The notes beneath the pieces are model-generated. The model did no database searches, was not told the DNA's origin, and was given only the letters and a program-made list of their open reading frames with translations. From Candidatus Coatesiibacteriota bacterium (GTDB lineage: Bacteria; RBG-13-66-14): a DNA stretch of 8,208 bases. Positions within the stretch are counted from its first letter, which is position 1, and every line of letters starts with the position of its first letter. The stretch lies in assembly GCA_014728185.1 (NCBI GenBank), contig WJMB01000110.1, positions 1-8,208 of the forward strand, written 5' to 3'. The position numbers and the translations under genes were made by a program. Shown here in pieces: positions 1-6,822 of the stretch.

Positions 1-1844
1 ATCGCCTTGCGTACGTGGGCGTTCTTTTGTTTATCGTCCAGGCCCTGCTGCTCGCCTTCATCGAGGTACTTGGAGAGCTGGTTCATATTCTGGGAAACCC
101 GTTTGGAGGCCAGGGTGGCCAGTTGCTGGCTGATCTCGGGGTGACCCAGCAGGATATCCTTGAAGGAGTCCTTGTCCAGGGCGTAGAGTACGCCATGCTC
201 GGCGCAGACGACGCTGGCCGAGCGCTCCTCCCCGGTGAGCAGGCTCATCTCGCCGAAGAAGTCGCCGTGATCCAGGCTGCCGACCTTGATGCCCCACTTG
301 CGCCCCTTGGTGCCTTTTTTGATGTAGACGTCGAAGGAGCCCTCGCAGATGACGTAGAAGCTGTCGCCGGGCTCGCCCTGGACCACCACGGCCTCGCCGG
401 GCGAGAAGAGCTGCCGTTGCAGTTTCTCGGCCAGGGTGACCTTGGTGTCGTCGGTCAGGTTCCCGAAGAGCTCGATGCCGGCAAGCAGCTCCAGGCGGCG
501 GTTGAGTTCCCGCTCCTGTTCGACCTGCTCGGCCTTGCGGTCGGATCGCTGGATGTTGAGGTCGCGGATGGGGAAGGGGATGGTGATCCCCTCGCGGCGG
601 AAGGCGTACCAGAGGCGGTTCATCACCTCGCCGCGCAACTGGGGCGAGCGCGAGTAGTCGGTCAGGAAGAAGCGGATGACGTAGTCGATGGAGAAATCGT
701 TGTAGTTGACCAGGAAGAGGTGGTCCCGGGCCGGCTCGATGTCGTCGATGTTGTCCAGCACCCGGCGGATCACCCGACGGACCTTGTCCGGTGGATCGGC
801 GTAGCTGGTTCCGATCTCCAGGGTGATCAACCGGCGGCCGGTGGGGCGGGAGTAGTTGACGAAGTCGGTGCTGGCGATGATCGAGTTGGGCAGGACGATG
901 TTGTCCTGCTCGAAGGTGCGCAGCCGCACCTCGCGCCAGTTCATCTCGACCACCTGGCCCTCGTAGTCCTTGACCCGGATCCAGTCGCCGATCTCGAAGG
1001 GCTTGCTGCCGTGGATGCTCATCCCGGCGAAGATGTTGCCCAGGGTGTCCTGGAGCGCCAGACCCAGTACCAGCGAGAGCATCGCCGAGGAGGCCAGCAG
1101 CGCCGATAGGTCCAGTTCGAAGCTGGCGCCGAGGACCGTCAGGATGGCGATGACGTAGAGGACGGCGCGGATGACCTGCTGGAAGAGGACGGGGATGGGC
1201 TTGCGGTTGTGCTTCTTGCGACCCCGCTCCAGCACCAGGTAGCTGAAGACGTTGATGGCCAGGAAAGCCGTCGCCAGGCTGGTCACTCCGGTGGCGACCT
1301 CGTAGAGCCAGCCCTTGGTTTCACCCACCCAGACCAGGGCGATCAGCGCCGAGATGCTCAGGATGATGATGCGGATGAACAGGCTGTAGCGACGGGCCAG
1401 GTGCCAGTCCGGCCGGTTCTGCTTGCGCATGATGCGCTTGACGCCCAACTGGATGAAGAAGTACAAGAGGCTCAGGACGATGAAGACCCCGCCGCCGACC
1501 AGGAAGGCCTCCCAGTAGCCGGGCAGGCTGGAGAACCAGTCCAGGATTTCCCCCACCGGCCCCAGGGCTTTGCCGACTTCCTCGGTGGCCTTCTCGATCT
1601 TCTCGCCGGTGTCGGCCTCCTCGGCCTCGGCCTTCTCAATCTCGGCGGCGGCGGCCTCGAGCTCGCGGATGCGCTCATCGATCCGCTCGGCGATGTCGGT
1701 GCTCTTGGGGGTGAGCTCCCGGGCGACACCCCCGAAGCGCCGCTCGATGACGCCGGGTTCCGTCGTTTCCGCCTGCTGCCCGGCGGTGACGGTGACAGCG
1801 AGGAGTGACAGCAGGGCGATCAGGCGCGGGAGTGAGGTTTTCAT
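1..1844 (-). CDS. MscS-type mechanosensitive channel with C-terminal cyclic-nucleotide-binding domain (3' end outside window)
   Basis: Membrane channel that should open under membrane tension and release solutes, with a cytoplasmic ligand-binding domain that could gate it. I translated the minus strand; 614 residues are visible and the frame is open to the left edge. Residues 1-21 look like a signal peptide ending TVTA, then comes an acidic, Glu/Ala-rich, probably coiled-coil stretch (48-95). Hydrophobic segments lie near 112-134, 152-174, 184-206, 222-240 and 245-265; the last is the MscS pore helix type (SALLASSAMLSLVLGLALQD, then GNIFAG). The MscS beta domain follows (GDWIRV at 286-291, VLPNS at 317-321). 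Residues 457-575 are a cNMP-binding fold with a phosphate-binding cassette, FGEMSLL at 530-536 and ERSASV at 540-545, in which Arg541 occupies the phosphate-contact position. The ATG is fixed by an in-frame TAG immediately upstream (1845-1847); no clear Shine-Dalgarno is seen. MscS-CNMP fusions are a known class. Ligand identity is not readable here. Confidence 0.93.
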   Translation of the reverse strand, partial: MKTSLPRLIALLSLLAVTVTAGQQAETTEPGVIERRFGGVARELTPKSTDIAERIDERIRELEAAAAEIEKAEAEEADTGEKIEKATEEVGKALGPVGEILDWFSSLPGYWEAFLVGGGVFIVLSLLYFFIQLGVKRIMRKQNRPDWHLARRYSLFIRIIILSISALIALVWVGETKGWLYEVATGVTSLATAFLAINVFSYLVLERGRKKHNRKPIPVLFQQVIRAVLYVIAILTVLGASFELDLSALLASSAMLSLVLGLALQDTLGNIFAGMSIHGSKPFEIGDWIRVKDYEGQVVEMNWREVRLRTFEQDNIVLPNSIIASTDFVNYSRPTGRRLITLEIGTSYADPPDKVRRVIRRVLDNIDDIEPARDHLFLVNYNDFSIDYVIRFFLTDYSRSPQLRGEVMNRLWYAFRREGITIPFPIRDLNIQRSDRKAEQVEQERELNRRLELLAGIELFGNLTDDTKVTLAEKLQRQLFSPGEAVVVQGEPGDSFYVICEGSFDVYIKKGTKGRKWGIKVGSLDHGDFFGEMSLLTGEERSASVVCAEHGVLYALDKDSFKDILLGHPEISQQLATLASKRVSQNMNQLSKYLDEGEQQGLDDKQKNAHVRKA

Positions 1845-1930
1845 CTAATCGGGGGGATGAGTTGTCGGGGGGGGAATCGACGGAATGGACCGGGTGTGGT
1901 TTGCTGGAAGCCGACATCTTTCAAGGTTGC

Positions 1931-1959
1931 ATTGTAGCAAAAAGCGGCCGCGCTGTCGC
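1931..1959 (-). promoter_or_regulatory. Probable sigma-70-type promoter for the channel gene
   Basis: Read on the minus strand, GCGACA (1954-1959) is followed after exactly 17 bp by TACAAT (1931-1936), with a TG one base upstream of the -10 box (extended -10). The predicted transcript would start near 1924 and carry a leader of about 80 bases, which includes C-tracts complementary to the G6 (1851-1856) and G8 (1867-1874) runs. The boxes match 4/6 and 5/6 of the consensus. Whether the host's main sigma factor uses this consensus is an assumption. Confidence 0.5.
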
Positions 1960-2037
1960 GTCAGGCCCTGGCGGCGTGTCCGCTGGAACGCTGATCACCC
2001 CGGCGGCGTTTATTGAGGGTAACCCGAGGAGGTTTCC

Positions 2038-2679
2038 ATGCTCAAGCGTATCGTTGTGCTTTCCTCAGTTCTGCTGGCAGTCTTCGCCGCTTCCGCCCAA
2101 TCCACCCAGTCCGCCCGGTTCACTGTGGACGAGCGGCAGCTCCAGCGCGAGACCGACGAGGGGCTGGTGCTCAGTTGGCTGGAGCCCGAGCTCGCCGTCG
2201 CCGGCTACTATTCCTGGGTCTATTACTCGCCCCTGGCGACGACCTTCACCGCGCCGCTGGACTGTCGGCTGCTCGCCTACCGCGTCTACTGGAAGGGCGG
2301 CGGCCAGTGGGCCGGCCAGGAGACGATCCCCTTCACCGCCCTGCTCTATGAGGACGAGGCCGGCCGTCCGACGGGACCGACCCGCATCGCCGTCTACACA
2401 AGCATCCCCGGCGCCGGCGGCTGGTACACCATCGACGTGGCCGATCGCGGCATCGAGTTCGCCGAGGGCGAGGTCTTTCACCCGGGCTGGACCTACGGCG
2501 AGTACGACGAGCGCCAGCAGCTCATCGATCCCGGCGCTGGGACGGGGCTCTCCACCGTGGTCAAGAACGGCTCGGGCTCCTGTTGGTACACCGACGACCC
2601 CCAGGGATCGCCGAGCTGGTGCGACTCCGACCAAAACTACATCCACCTGGTCGAGGTCGTCGTCGAGCCGCTGGACTAG
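2038..2679 (+). CDS. Secreted beta-rich protein of unknown function
   Basis: A 213-residue exported protein; I do not recognise a named family. Residues 1-20 are a signal peptide (Lys3, Arg4, hydrophobic core VVLSSVLLAVF, cleavage after AASA). The mature part is rich in aromatic residues and alternating beta-like strands: a YYSWVYYS block (57-64), TTFTAPLDCRLLAYRVYW (68-85), GGWYTIDV (127-134) and a last strand VEVVVEP near the C terminus. This order resembles the beta-sandwich modules common in extracellular proteins of uncultivated bacteria, where an aromatic strand, a 'C-x-L' strand and a 'GWYTIDV'-type strand recur; that comparison is from memory. Cys182 and Cys195 could form a disulfide. 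The start is supported by a strong Shine-Dalgarno GGAGG at 2028-2032, five bases before the ATG, and an in-frame TAA at 2020-2022. It is transcribed away from the channel gene and towards the radical SAM gene. Confidence 0.85.
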   Translation: MLKRIVVLSSVLLAVFAASAQSTQSARFTVDERQLQRETDEGLVLSWLEPELAVAGYYSWVYYSPLATTFTAPLDCRLLAYRVYWKGGGQWAGQETIPFTALLYEDEAGRPTGPTRIAVYTSIPGAGGWYTIDVADRGIEFAEGEVFHPGWTYGEYDERQQLIDPGAGTGLSTVVKNGSGSCWYTDDPQGSPSWCDSDQNYIHLVEVVVEPLD

Positions 2680-2724
2680 CCCCACATCCCAATCCTTTCA
2701 CGATGTGGAGTGCGGACTTAGCAG

Positions 2725-2759
2725 GGTCGGGTTATTGGGACCAGCCCCACGACCCGACC
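2725..2759. terminator. Inverted repeat between convergent genes, possible bidirectional terminator
   Basis: GGTCGGG (2725-2731) pairs perfectly with CCCGACC (2753-2759), and a smaller TGGG/CCCA pairing is possible inside the loop. A second weaker inverted repeat, CCACAT (2682-2687) with ATGTGG (2703-2708), lies beside it. The position between the 3' ends of two convergent genes fits termination, but there is no good T-run on either side, so an intrinsic terminator is not proven. Confidence 0.35.
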
Positions 2760-2777
2760 TTGTGTTATCCGGTTCGG

Positions 2778-4202
2778 TCACCCCGCGAACTCGCGGATCA
2801 GGGCGCCCTTGGGCTCTCCGGCGCGCAGGCGGCGCAGAACGTCCCCATCGCCCCGGGCCAGGACGGCCTGCCAAAGCGCCTGGCGTGGGGACTCCCCGGT
2901 GAAGGCGGTCAGCCCGACTCGGGCCAGGCCGCCGACCAGCAGTTTCCTGCGGCGGCGCAGCTCGGACTCGGGCAGCAGGGGCGCCTCGGCCAGGGGGGTC
3001 AGCGGCTTGGGCACCAGGGGCGAGGCCGAGATATCCAGCCGGGTGCGACCCAGACGCTTCTTGACGGCGGCGGCCAGCTCGACGATCGCCGCCAGGTCGT
3101 CGTCGTCCTCACCGGGCAGGCCGTAGATGAAGTAGAGCTTCAGACGGGCGGCTCCGGCTCCGGCGGCGGCCCCGGCGGCGCGCAGCAGATCGCCTTCGTC
3201 GAGGTCCTTGTCAAGCAGCTCGCGCAACCGTCGGCTGCCCGCCTCGGCGGAGAGGGTCAGTGTGCGCTGACCCAGCCGGACCAGGGCGGCGGCGATCTCC
3301 GGGGTCAGCAGGTCGGCCCGCAGTGAGCTCGAGCTGGCTTTGTAACCGCGTTGCTCCAGCTTCGCCAGCAGTTCGAGGAAGCGACCGGACTCGGCCACGG
3401 CGGTTCCCACCAGGCCCAGTTCGCGCACGTCTAGCTCGGCGGTGCGCTCGTCGATGAGCCCGAGCAGGGCGGCGGGGTCGGCGGGTCGCCAACCGCCGGC
3501 GGCCCAGCGGGCGGCGCAGAAGCGGCAGCGCCGTGGGCAGCCCCGACCCAGTTCTACCAGCAGGGTGCGGCCGAAGTGGCTGTGAGGCGAGATCGTCCGA
3601 GAGGCGGCGTAGATCCCGTCGGGGGAGCGCCAGCGCTGGATGGTCGAGGCGGCGGGGTCTTCGCCCTCGAGGTGCAGCCCGGTCGCGCTGAAGATGCTCC
3701 GGGCGACGGCGCGCTCAAGCTGGGTCTCGGCAAGCTCGGTCAGCAGTCCGGGGAGGGCGGCCTCGGCGTCGCCCCGGTAGACGGCGTCGACGAAAGGGGA
3801 GAGGGGGCGCGGGTTGAGCGTCGGGGCGATTCCTCCGGCGATGACCAGCGGACCGCGGCGCCCCGGGCCGTAGTGGAGCAGCCCGGCGGCGTCGAGAAGC
3901 TCCAGGGCAGCCGGGTAGTCAGCTTCGAAGGACAGGGAGAGGATCAGCAGGTCGAAAGCGCCCAGGGGGCGGCTCCAGGCGAAGCTGACCGGGGTGCCGG
4001 CGGGACGGTCGGCGGTGTAGAGGCGGTCGGCGCTCCAGGGTCCGTACCCGTCGACCAGCTCCCAAACCCGCTGGTGGCCCAGGTTGGCCATGCCGGTGGC
4101 GTAGTCGTTGGCCCAGATGACGCAGGCCGTCAGCGGGCCGGTCGGCCCGGGGGAGCGGCCGCTCTCGGCGGCGGGAAGCTCACTGGGGGCGGGCTTTCTC
4201 AC
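2778..4202 (-). CDS. Radical SAM protein with N-terminal B12-binding-type domain, function unknown
   Basis: A 474-residue iron-sulfur enzyme expected to cleave S-adenosylmethionine reductively; the substrate is unknown. The N-terminal part looks like the cobalamin-binding-type domain of this superfamily: NDYATGMANLGHQRVWELVD (32-51), SLSFEADYPAALELLDAAGL (89-108) and the glycine-rich GGIAPTLNPRPLSPFVDAVY (123-142). No DxHxxG cobalamin motif is visible, so B12 may bind loosely or not at all. The radical SAM core starts with VELGRGCPRRCRFC, placing the cluster cysteines at 222, 226 and 229 (CxxxCxxC). Later family-typical blocks are SAEAGSRRLRELL (318-330), LKLYFIYGLPGE (354-365) and VPKPLTPLAEAP (397-408). 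The layout matches the uncharacterised B12-binding/radical SAM proteins that in some genomes are fused to DUF2344; that partner domain is absent here. The start is GTG, overlapping the stop of the upstream transporter gene as GTGA, so translation is probably coupled. Only the family call is firm. Confidence 0.9.
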   Translation of the reverse strand: MRKPAPSELPAAESGRSPGPTGPLTACVIWANDYATGMANLGHQRVWELVDGYGPWSADRLYTADRPAGTPVSFAWSRPLGAFDLLILSLSFEADYPAALELLDAAGLLHYGPGRRGPLVIAGGIAPTLNPRPLSPFVDAVYRGDAEAALPGLLTELAETQLERAVARSIFSATGLHLEGEDPAASTIQRWRSPDGIYAASRTISPHSHFGRTLLVELGRGCPRRCRFCAARWAAGGWRPADPAALLGLIDERTAELDVRELGLVGTAVAESGRFLELLAKLEQRGYKASSSSLRADLLTPEIAAALVRLGQRTLTLSAEAGSRRLRELLDKDLDEGDLLRAAGAAAGAGAARLKLYFIYGLPGEDDDDLAAIVELAAAVKKRLGRTRLDISASPLVPKPLTPLAEAPLLPESELRRRRKLLVGGLARVGLTAFTGESPRQALWQAVLARGDGDVLRRLRAGEPKGALIREFAG

Positions 4203-5107
4203 GGCTCACCCCGCCGGGCCGCGCCGGGGTCCGGCGGCGGGCCGATCTCGGGCAGGGGTTTGCGGCGGGGCAGGGCGGAGAAAAGCACCGCCGCTGCGAT
4301 CAGCCCGGCGCCCAGGTAGCCGGTCCAACGGAAGCCCTCGCCGAGGACGAGCATTCCGCCCAGCCAGGCCACCACGGCTTCGCCGACGTAGACCAGGGCC
4401 GCCGGCGCCGCGCCCAGCTTGGGCTGCCAGCGCATCTGCATCAGCACCACGAAGGCCGTGGCCGCCAGAGACAAATAGGCCAGCCGACCCAGTCCCGACC
4501 AACTCAGCACCAGGGACGGCGTCTCGGTGAGCAGCGAGACGCCGAGGCTGACCACGGTGACCACGCTCAACTGGACCACGGTGAGCTGCAGCTCCCGGCC
4601 CTCCTCGGCGTAGCGGTCGATCAGGGCCAGGTGAAGGGCGAAGGAGGCCGCGCAGCCCAGGGTGAACAGGTCGCCCACGCCCAGGGGTCCCCGGGGGTCG
4701 GCCAGCAGATAGACCCCGCCCAGGGCTACCACGGCGGCGACAAGCTCCCGCGCCCGCAGCCGCGTGCCGGCGATGGGCGCCGCCGCCAGCGGGGTGAAGA
4801 CCACGTACAGCGCTGTGATGAAGGCCGACTTCCCCGCTCCGGTGGTTTGCAGCCCCAGGGTCTGCAGGACGTAGCCCGCCGTGAGCACCAGGCCCAGCAG
4901 CGTCCCGCGCCGCCAGGTCGCGGCGTCGAAGGACACCCGCTTGACCAGAGCCCAGCCGCCGAGGAGCAGCGCCGCCGCGCCGAAGCGCAGGGCCACCAGC
5001 AGCCAGGGGCTCAGCTCGCGCAGCAGCCCCTTGAGGACCACGAAGGTCGAGCCGTAGATCACCGTGATGGCGATGACGTAGGCGAAGGCTTTGCGGCGTT
5101 CGTTCAT
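4199..5107 (-). CDS. EamA/DMT-family transporter
   Basis: An integral membrane carrier of the drug/metabolite transporter superfamily, probably moving small metabolites or amino acids; the substrate cannot be read from sequence. With the ATG at 5105-5107 it is 302 residues, the usual size, with about ten hydrophobic helices in two EamA halves. Typical blocks are VIYGSTFVVLKGLL near the start, LVALRFGAAALLL, GLQTTGAGKSAFITALYVVF in the first half, and the closing VYVGEAVVAWLGGMLVLGE motif of the second half. The C-terminal tail is Pro/Arg-rich and presumably cytoplasmic. A TTG at 5132-5134 would add nine residues (MRYPPPGLA); I prefer the ATG because it sits just before the first helix, although neither has a convincing Shine-Dalgarno. 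It is the first gene of a two-gene operon with the radical SAM gene (4-base overlap), but that does not reveal a shared substrate. Confidence 0.9.
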   Translation of the reverse strand: MNERRKAFAYVIAITVIYGSTFVVLKGLLRELSPWLLVALRFGAAALLLGGWALVKRVSFDAATWRRGTLLGLVLTAGYVLQTLGLQTTGAGKSAFITALYVVFTPLAAAPIAGTRLRARELVAAVVALGGVYLLADPRGPLGVGDLFTLGCAASFALHLALIDRYAEEGRELQLTVVQLSVVTVVSLGVSLLTETPSLVLSWSGLGRLAYLSLAATAFVVLMQMRWQPKLGAAPAALVYVGEAVVAWLGGMLVLGEGFRWTGYLGAGLIAAAVLFSALPRRKPLPEIGPPPDPGAARRGEP

Positions 5108-5460
5108 CGCGAGTCCGGGGGGCGGGTAGCGCAAAGCTCAAGTTTACCCCGCCCGGCGGCGGAACTCAAACCTCCTCTGGACGGAGTCCTTCCCGGCAAT
5201 CCCCGGGGTCGACCGCCCGGGGCTTGCCTTGCGGTGCGGCGTGGCGTATCTTTGTTCTTTCGGGGAAGGGAGCGGAGCGTTCGAACGACAGTCCCGGCGC
5301 TCGATTCATCCGTATCAAGCCGGCGGGATTTGCTGTCGGGTTGCTTTTTCAGGTTTGAGATATCAGATCCGTCGCAGGCGGTGAGCGGCTGATCGTCACT
5401 CTACCCTCAAGCTCCTTGCCGGAGCGCCGGGAAGCCGTTGAACCCTGCGGAATTCCTTTT

Positions 5461-5491
5461 GGCATCATGGAATGTGATCGGACCAAATCAG
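5461..5491 (+). repeat. Repeat family copy E (exact core)
   Basis: The core GGCATC (5461-5466), 12 bases, CGGACC (5479-5484) is intact and continues as AAATCAG. The 31-bp unit matches copy D on the opposite strand at 27 of 31 positions. The next bases also share an ATTGGGAG / ATTGAGAG block with copy D. Confidence 0.8.
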
Positions 5492-5583
5492 GCTGATTGG
5501 GAGCGGCTTGCCGGGACGTGCTTCACTTAGAAGAAATGCACTTTGTTGACCAAGCATTCATTTAGCATACCCTTATTACCTTT

Positions 5584-5663
5584 GGGATCGAATACCCTGT
5601 TCGGACCGGGTTGTGAATATACTCTTCTGATAATAAACGTGTAACGGCAAATGTGCCTGTCAC
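5584..5663 (+). repeat. Repeat family copy A (80-bp extended unit)
   Basis: The core GGGATC (5584-5589), 12 bases, CGGACC (5602-5607) is followed by about 56 bases ending in CTGTCAC. It aligns without gaps to copies B and C, with 55 of 80 bases identical to C. The left flank CCCTTATTACCTTTGGGAT (5570-5588) recurs in inverted form at the right edge of the window (copy G, 18 of 19). Confidence 0.8.
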
Positions 5664-5687
5664 TTTTTAACAGTAAAAAAAAGTGGC
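5659..5687. repeat. Hairpin at the end of repeat copy A
   Basis: CACTTTTT (5661-5668) pairs perfectly with AAAAAGTG (5678-5685) around a 9-base loop, and one G-C and one wobble pair extend it outward. It overlaps the conserved GTCAC end of copy A. Copies B and C lack this T/A extension, so it is specific to this copy. It has some resemblance to a weak terminator, but no gene lies upstream. Confidence 0.5.
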
Positions 5688-5874
5688 GACGAGAAGGGGT
5701 CTGCTCGGTGGATAACCTACCTTGCTAGTAGCTTGCACTAAACGACCACCCGATTGCCACTCGACTCATAACTGTATCATTATCAAGTAACAAGACCGTG
5801 CATTGTAGTATCGGGATTAAAGCGCGACGCACCCACCAGCGAATGCCCGCTCGGTGAACCTCTCAATAACGGCC

Positions 5875-5905
5875 CTGATTTGGTCCGAACAGGTTACATG
5901 ATGCC
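5875..5905 (-). repeat. Repeat family copy D (exact core)
   Basis: On the minus strand GGCATC (5900-5905), 12 bases, CGGACC (5882-5887), continuing AAATCAG; 27 of 31 bases match copy E. On the other side, the flank (TTACC, TTTTATTACGA on the plus strand after 5905) resembles the flank of copy C (TTATTG, TTTTACGA, minus strand), so D shares one flank with E and the other with C. Confidence 0.8.
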
Positions 5906-5946
5906 TTACCTTTTATTACGACACTTAGGAGTCAGGGCAACCCGCT

Positions 5947-5961
5947 GGCAGGGCATGGGCA
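5947..5961 (+). repeat. GC-rich short repeat L1
   Basis: GGCAGGGCATGGGCA matches 8100-8114 (GGCAAGGCACGGGCA) at 13 of 15 positions in the same orientation. Both copies are followed within 20 bases by a GCG-containing block ending GGATAT or GGTAT. It is short and may be chance, but it adds to the evidence that the two gene-free intervals are related. Confidence 0.4.
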
Positions 5962-6013
5962 AGCGTGCGGATATCTGGGTTTGCCAAGGAAGACATTCTT
6001 CTTAATTGCAATT

Positions 6014-6037
6014 GGGATCACTTAATGGTCACGGACC
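6014..6037 (+). repeat. Repeat family copy H (exact core)
   Basis: GGGATC (6014-6019), 12 bases, CGGACC (6032-6037). It is preceded directly by the palindrome AATTGCAATT (6004-6013), and its right end lies in a perfect hairpin ATGGTC-ACG-GACCAT (6025-6039). Copy N has the same AATTGCAA immediately before its GGGATT. Confidence 0.7.
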
Positions 6038-6350
6038 ATGGTGTTACTGGATAACGCTCTGAGATATGCAGTCAGCAGGCAATCAGACGTGCACATCGAG
6101 CGAGCTGCTTGTGGCAGGTACGTGGATTACCACATTCCCAGGATGCCCGTTTTGACTTCTCGGCGCTCTATAAGCAACTGTTTGTCACCATTGGCCTCGA
6201 TGAAGATGCATCGATCCCAAGTAGCCTAATAACATACATATACAACGAGTAAACGCCGATATGTTAAGGCGATAGTCTTCTCTTTCTTCGACTTTGCTTT
6301 GTTTCAGCCGCTTTTTCTAGGTGGGTCGGTGTTTCGAGTTATAACTAGCT

Positions 6351-6373
6351 GGTCCGGAATCGTGTGTGATGCC
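6351..6373 (-). repeat. Repeat family copy F (11-base spacer)
   Basis: On the minus strand GGCATC (6368-6373) and CGGACC (6351-6356) are both intact, but the spacer is 11 bases rather than 12. It lies only 18 bp from copy B in the same orientation, so the two form a close tandem pair. Confidence 0.65.
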
Positions 6374-6395
6374 TTGCAGTTTAAAAGCCCGTTTC

Positions 6396-6475
6396 GTGAC
6401 GGGTATCCGATACCAATCACGTCTATTATCAACATGATAGAATCACAATCAGGTCCGGTCACGGTATTCGATGCC
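6396..6475 (-). repeat. Repeat family copy B (80-bp extended unit)
   Basis: On the minus strand GGCATC (6470-6475), 12 bases, CGGACC (6452-6457), then a long conserved arm ending CCCGTCAC. It matches copy C at 63 of 80 positions without gaps, and the block 6416-6451 matches at 34 of 36. GGTAT-CGG-ATACC near its end can fold into a short hairpin. The unit happens to be open in one plus-strand frame (TSIINMIES), but the substitution pattern argues against protein coding. Confidence 0.85.
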
Positions 6476-6541
6476 CAGCGGATTGCCGGCGTGGCGGTAC
6501 TATCGACTCATGTATCAATTGTTGATCTCTCCAGAGTCAAG

Positions 6542-6582
6542 GTTTGAGTGGTCAAACACCGTCTGCTTTTCTTCCGCGGAAG
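6542..6582. repeat. Hairpin GTTTGA-GTGG-TCAAAC and 12-bp palindrome
   Basis: GTTTGA (6542-6547) pairs with TCAAAC (6552-6557) around a GTGG loop. Fourteen bases further on, CTTCCGCGGAAG (6571-6582) is a perfect 12-bp palindrome. They lie between copy B and the ATPase gene and no gene ends here. A role as an operator, an RNA structure or a recombination site is possible, but nothing in the sequence decides it. Confidence 0.4.
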
Positions 6583-6822
6583 GTGGGATGAAAGCTGAAC
6601 ACATTCACATAACCGAACCAGCGCTTTCGGTCGGTCAAGCACGCTATCGCGGCGCAGGACGCGCAACGAGCCGATAGTAGAAACCGGACTAAAGCGGTGG
6701 AGCTGATATTTGCTTTAGGTGCGGATTAAGGTGATGGCGCCCAACAAGTTAGTGGCGTCCGGGTTCGAAGCGGAGTTGCCGCTGGATGATCGAAGCCGGC
6801 CTGCTTGGGGAGCCGACTGCTG

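Larger units (their letters stand above)
5108..6822. other. Long gene-free interval carrying dispersed repeats
   Basis: About 1.7 kb without a convincing gene. Up to roughly 5450 the DNA is still GC-rich and I see only small hairpins there, for example GCTCC/GGAGC at 5411-5425. From about 5460 the composition drops and members of a repeat family begin (listed separately). The open frames in this interval are short, lack ribosome-binding sites and recognisable domains, and one (6299-6547) runs through a repeat copy. No tRNA, rRNA, tmRNA, SRP RNA or RNase P RNA hallmark was found. Confidence 0.7.

Noticed and set aside
15..1109. Long plus-strand open frame opposite the channel gene
   Set aside because: It is the antisense shadow of a clear MscS/cNMP-binding gene; its low-complexity Leu/Val/Asp/Gly translation has no domain.
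4206..5141. Second minus-strand open frame over the transporter gene
   Set aside because: It is a frame-shifted overlap rich in Arg, Gly, Pro and Ala, while the other frame encodes a clear ten-helix EamA protein.
5224..5252. TTGCCT-17-TATCTT promoter-like pair on the plus strand
   Set aside because: Each box matches only 4/6 and no gene or clear RNA follows, so the match is not above what is expected in this length of DNA.
6195..6218. Possible further repeat copy ending TCGATCCCAA
   Set aside because: Only the GATCCC half and four flanking bases match; the GGTCCG half is absent, so I did not list it.
6447..6465. CAGGTCCGG resembling the conserved part of SRP RNA
   Set aside because: The following GGAAGGAAGCAGC-type sequence and helix 8 pairing are absent; the match belongs to the repeat core.
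6299..6547. Open frame of 82 codons through repeat copy B, sharing TSIINMIES with the minus frame at 7613-7810
   Set aside because: The shared peptide is explained by the DNA repeat; only one of eleven changed codons is silent and neither frame has a ribosome-binding site.
6758..6780. GGTTCGAA resembling a tRNA T-loop
   Set aside because: The neighbouring bases do not form a T-stem and no acceptor, D or anticodon arms can be built around it.
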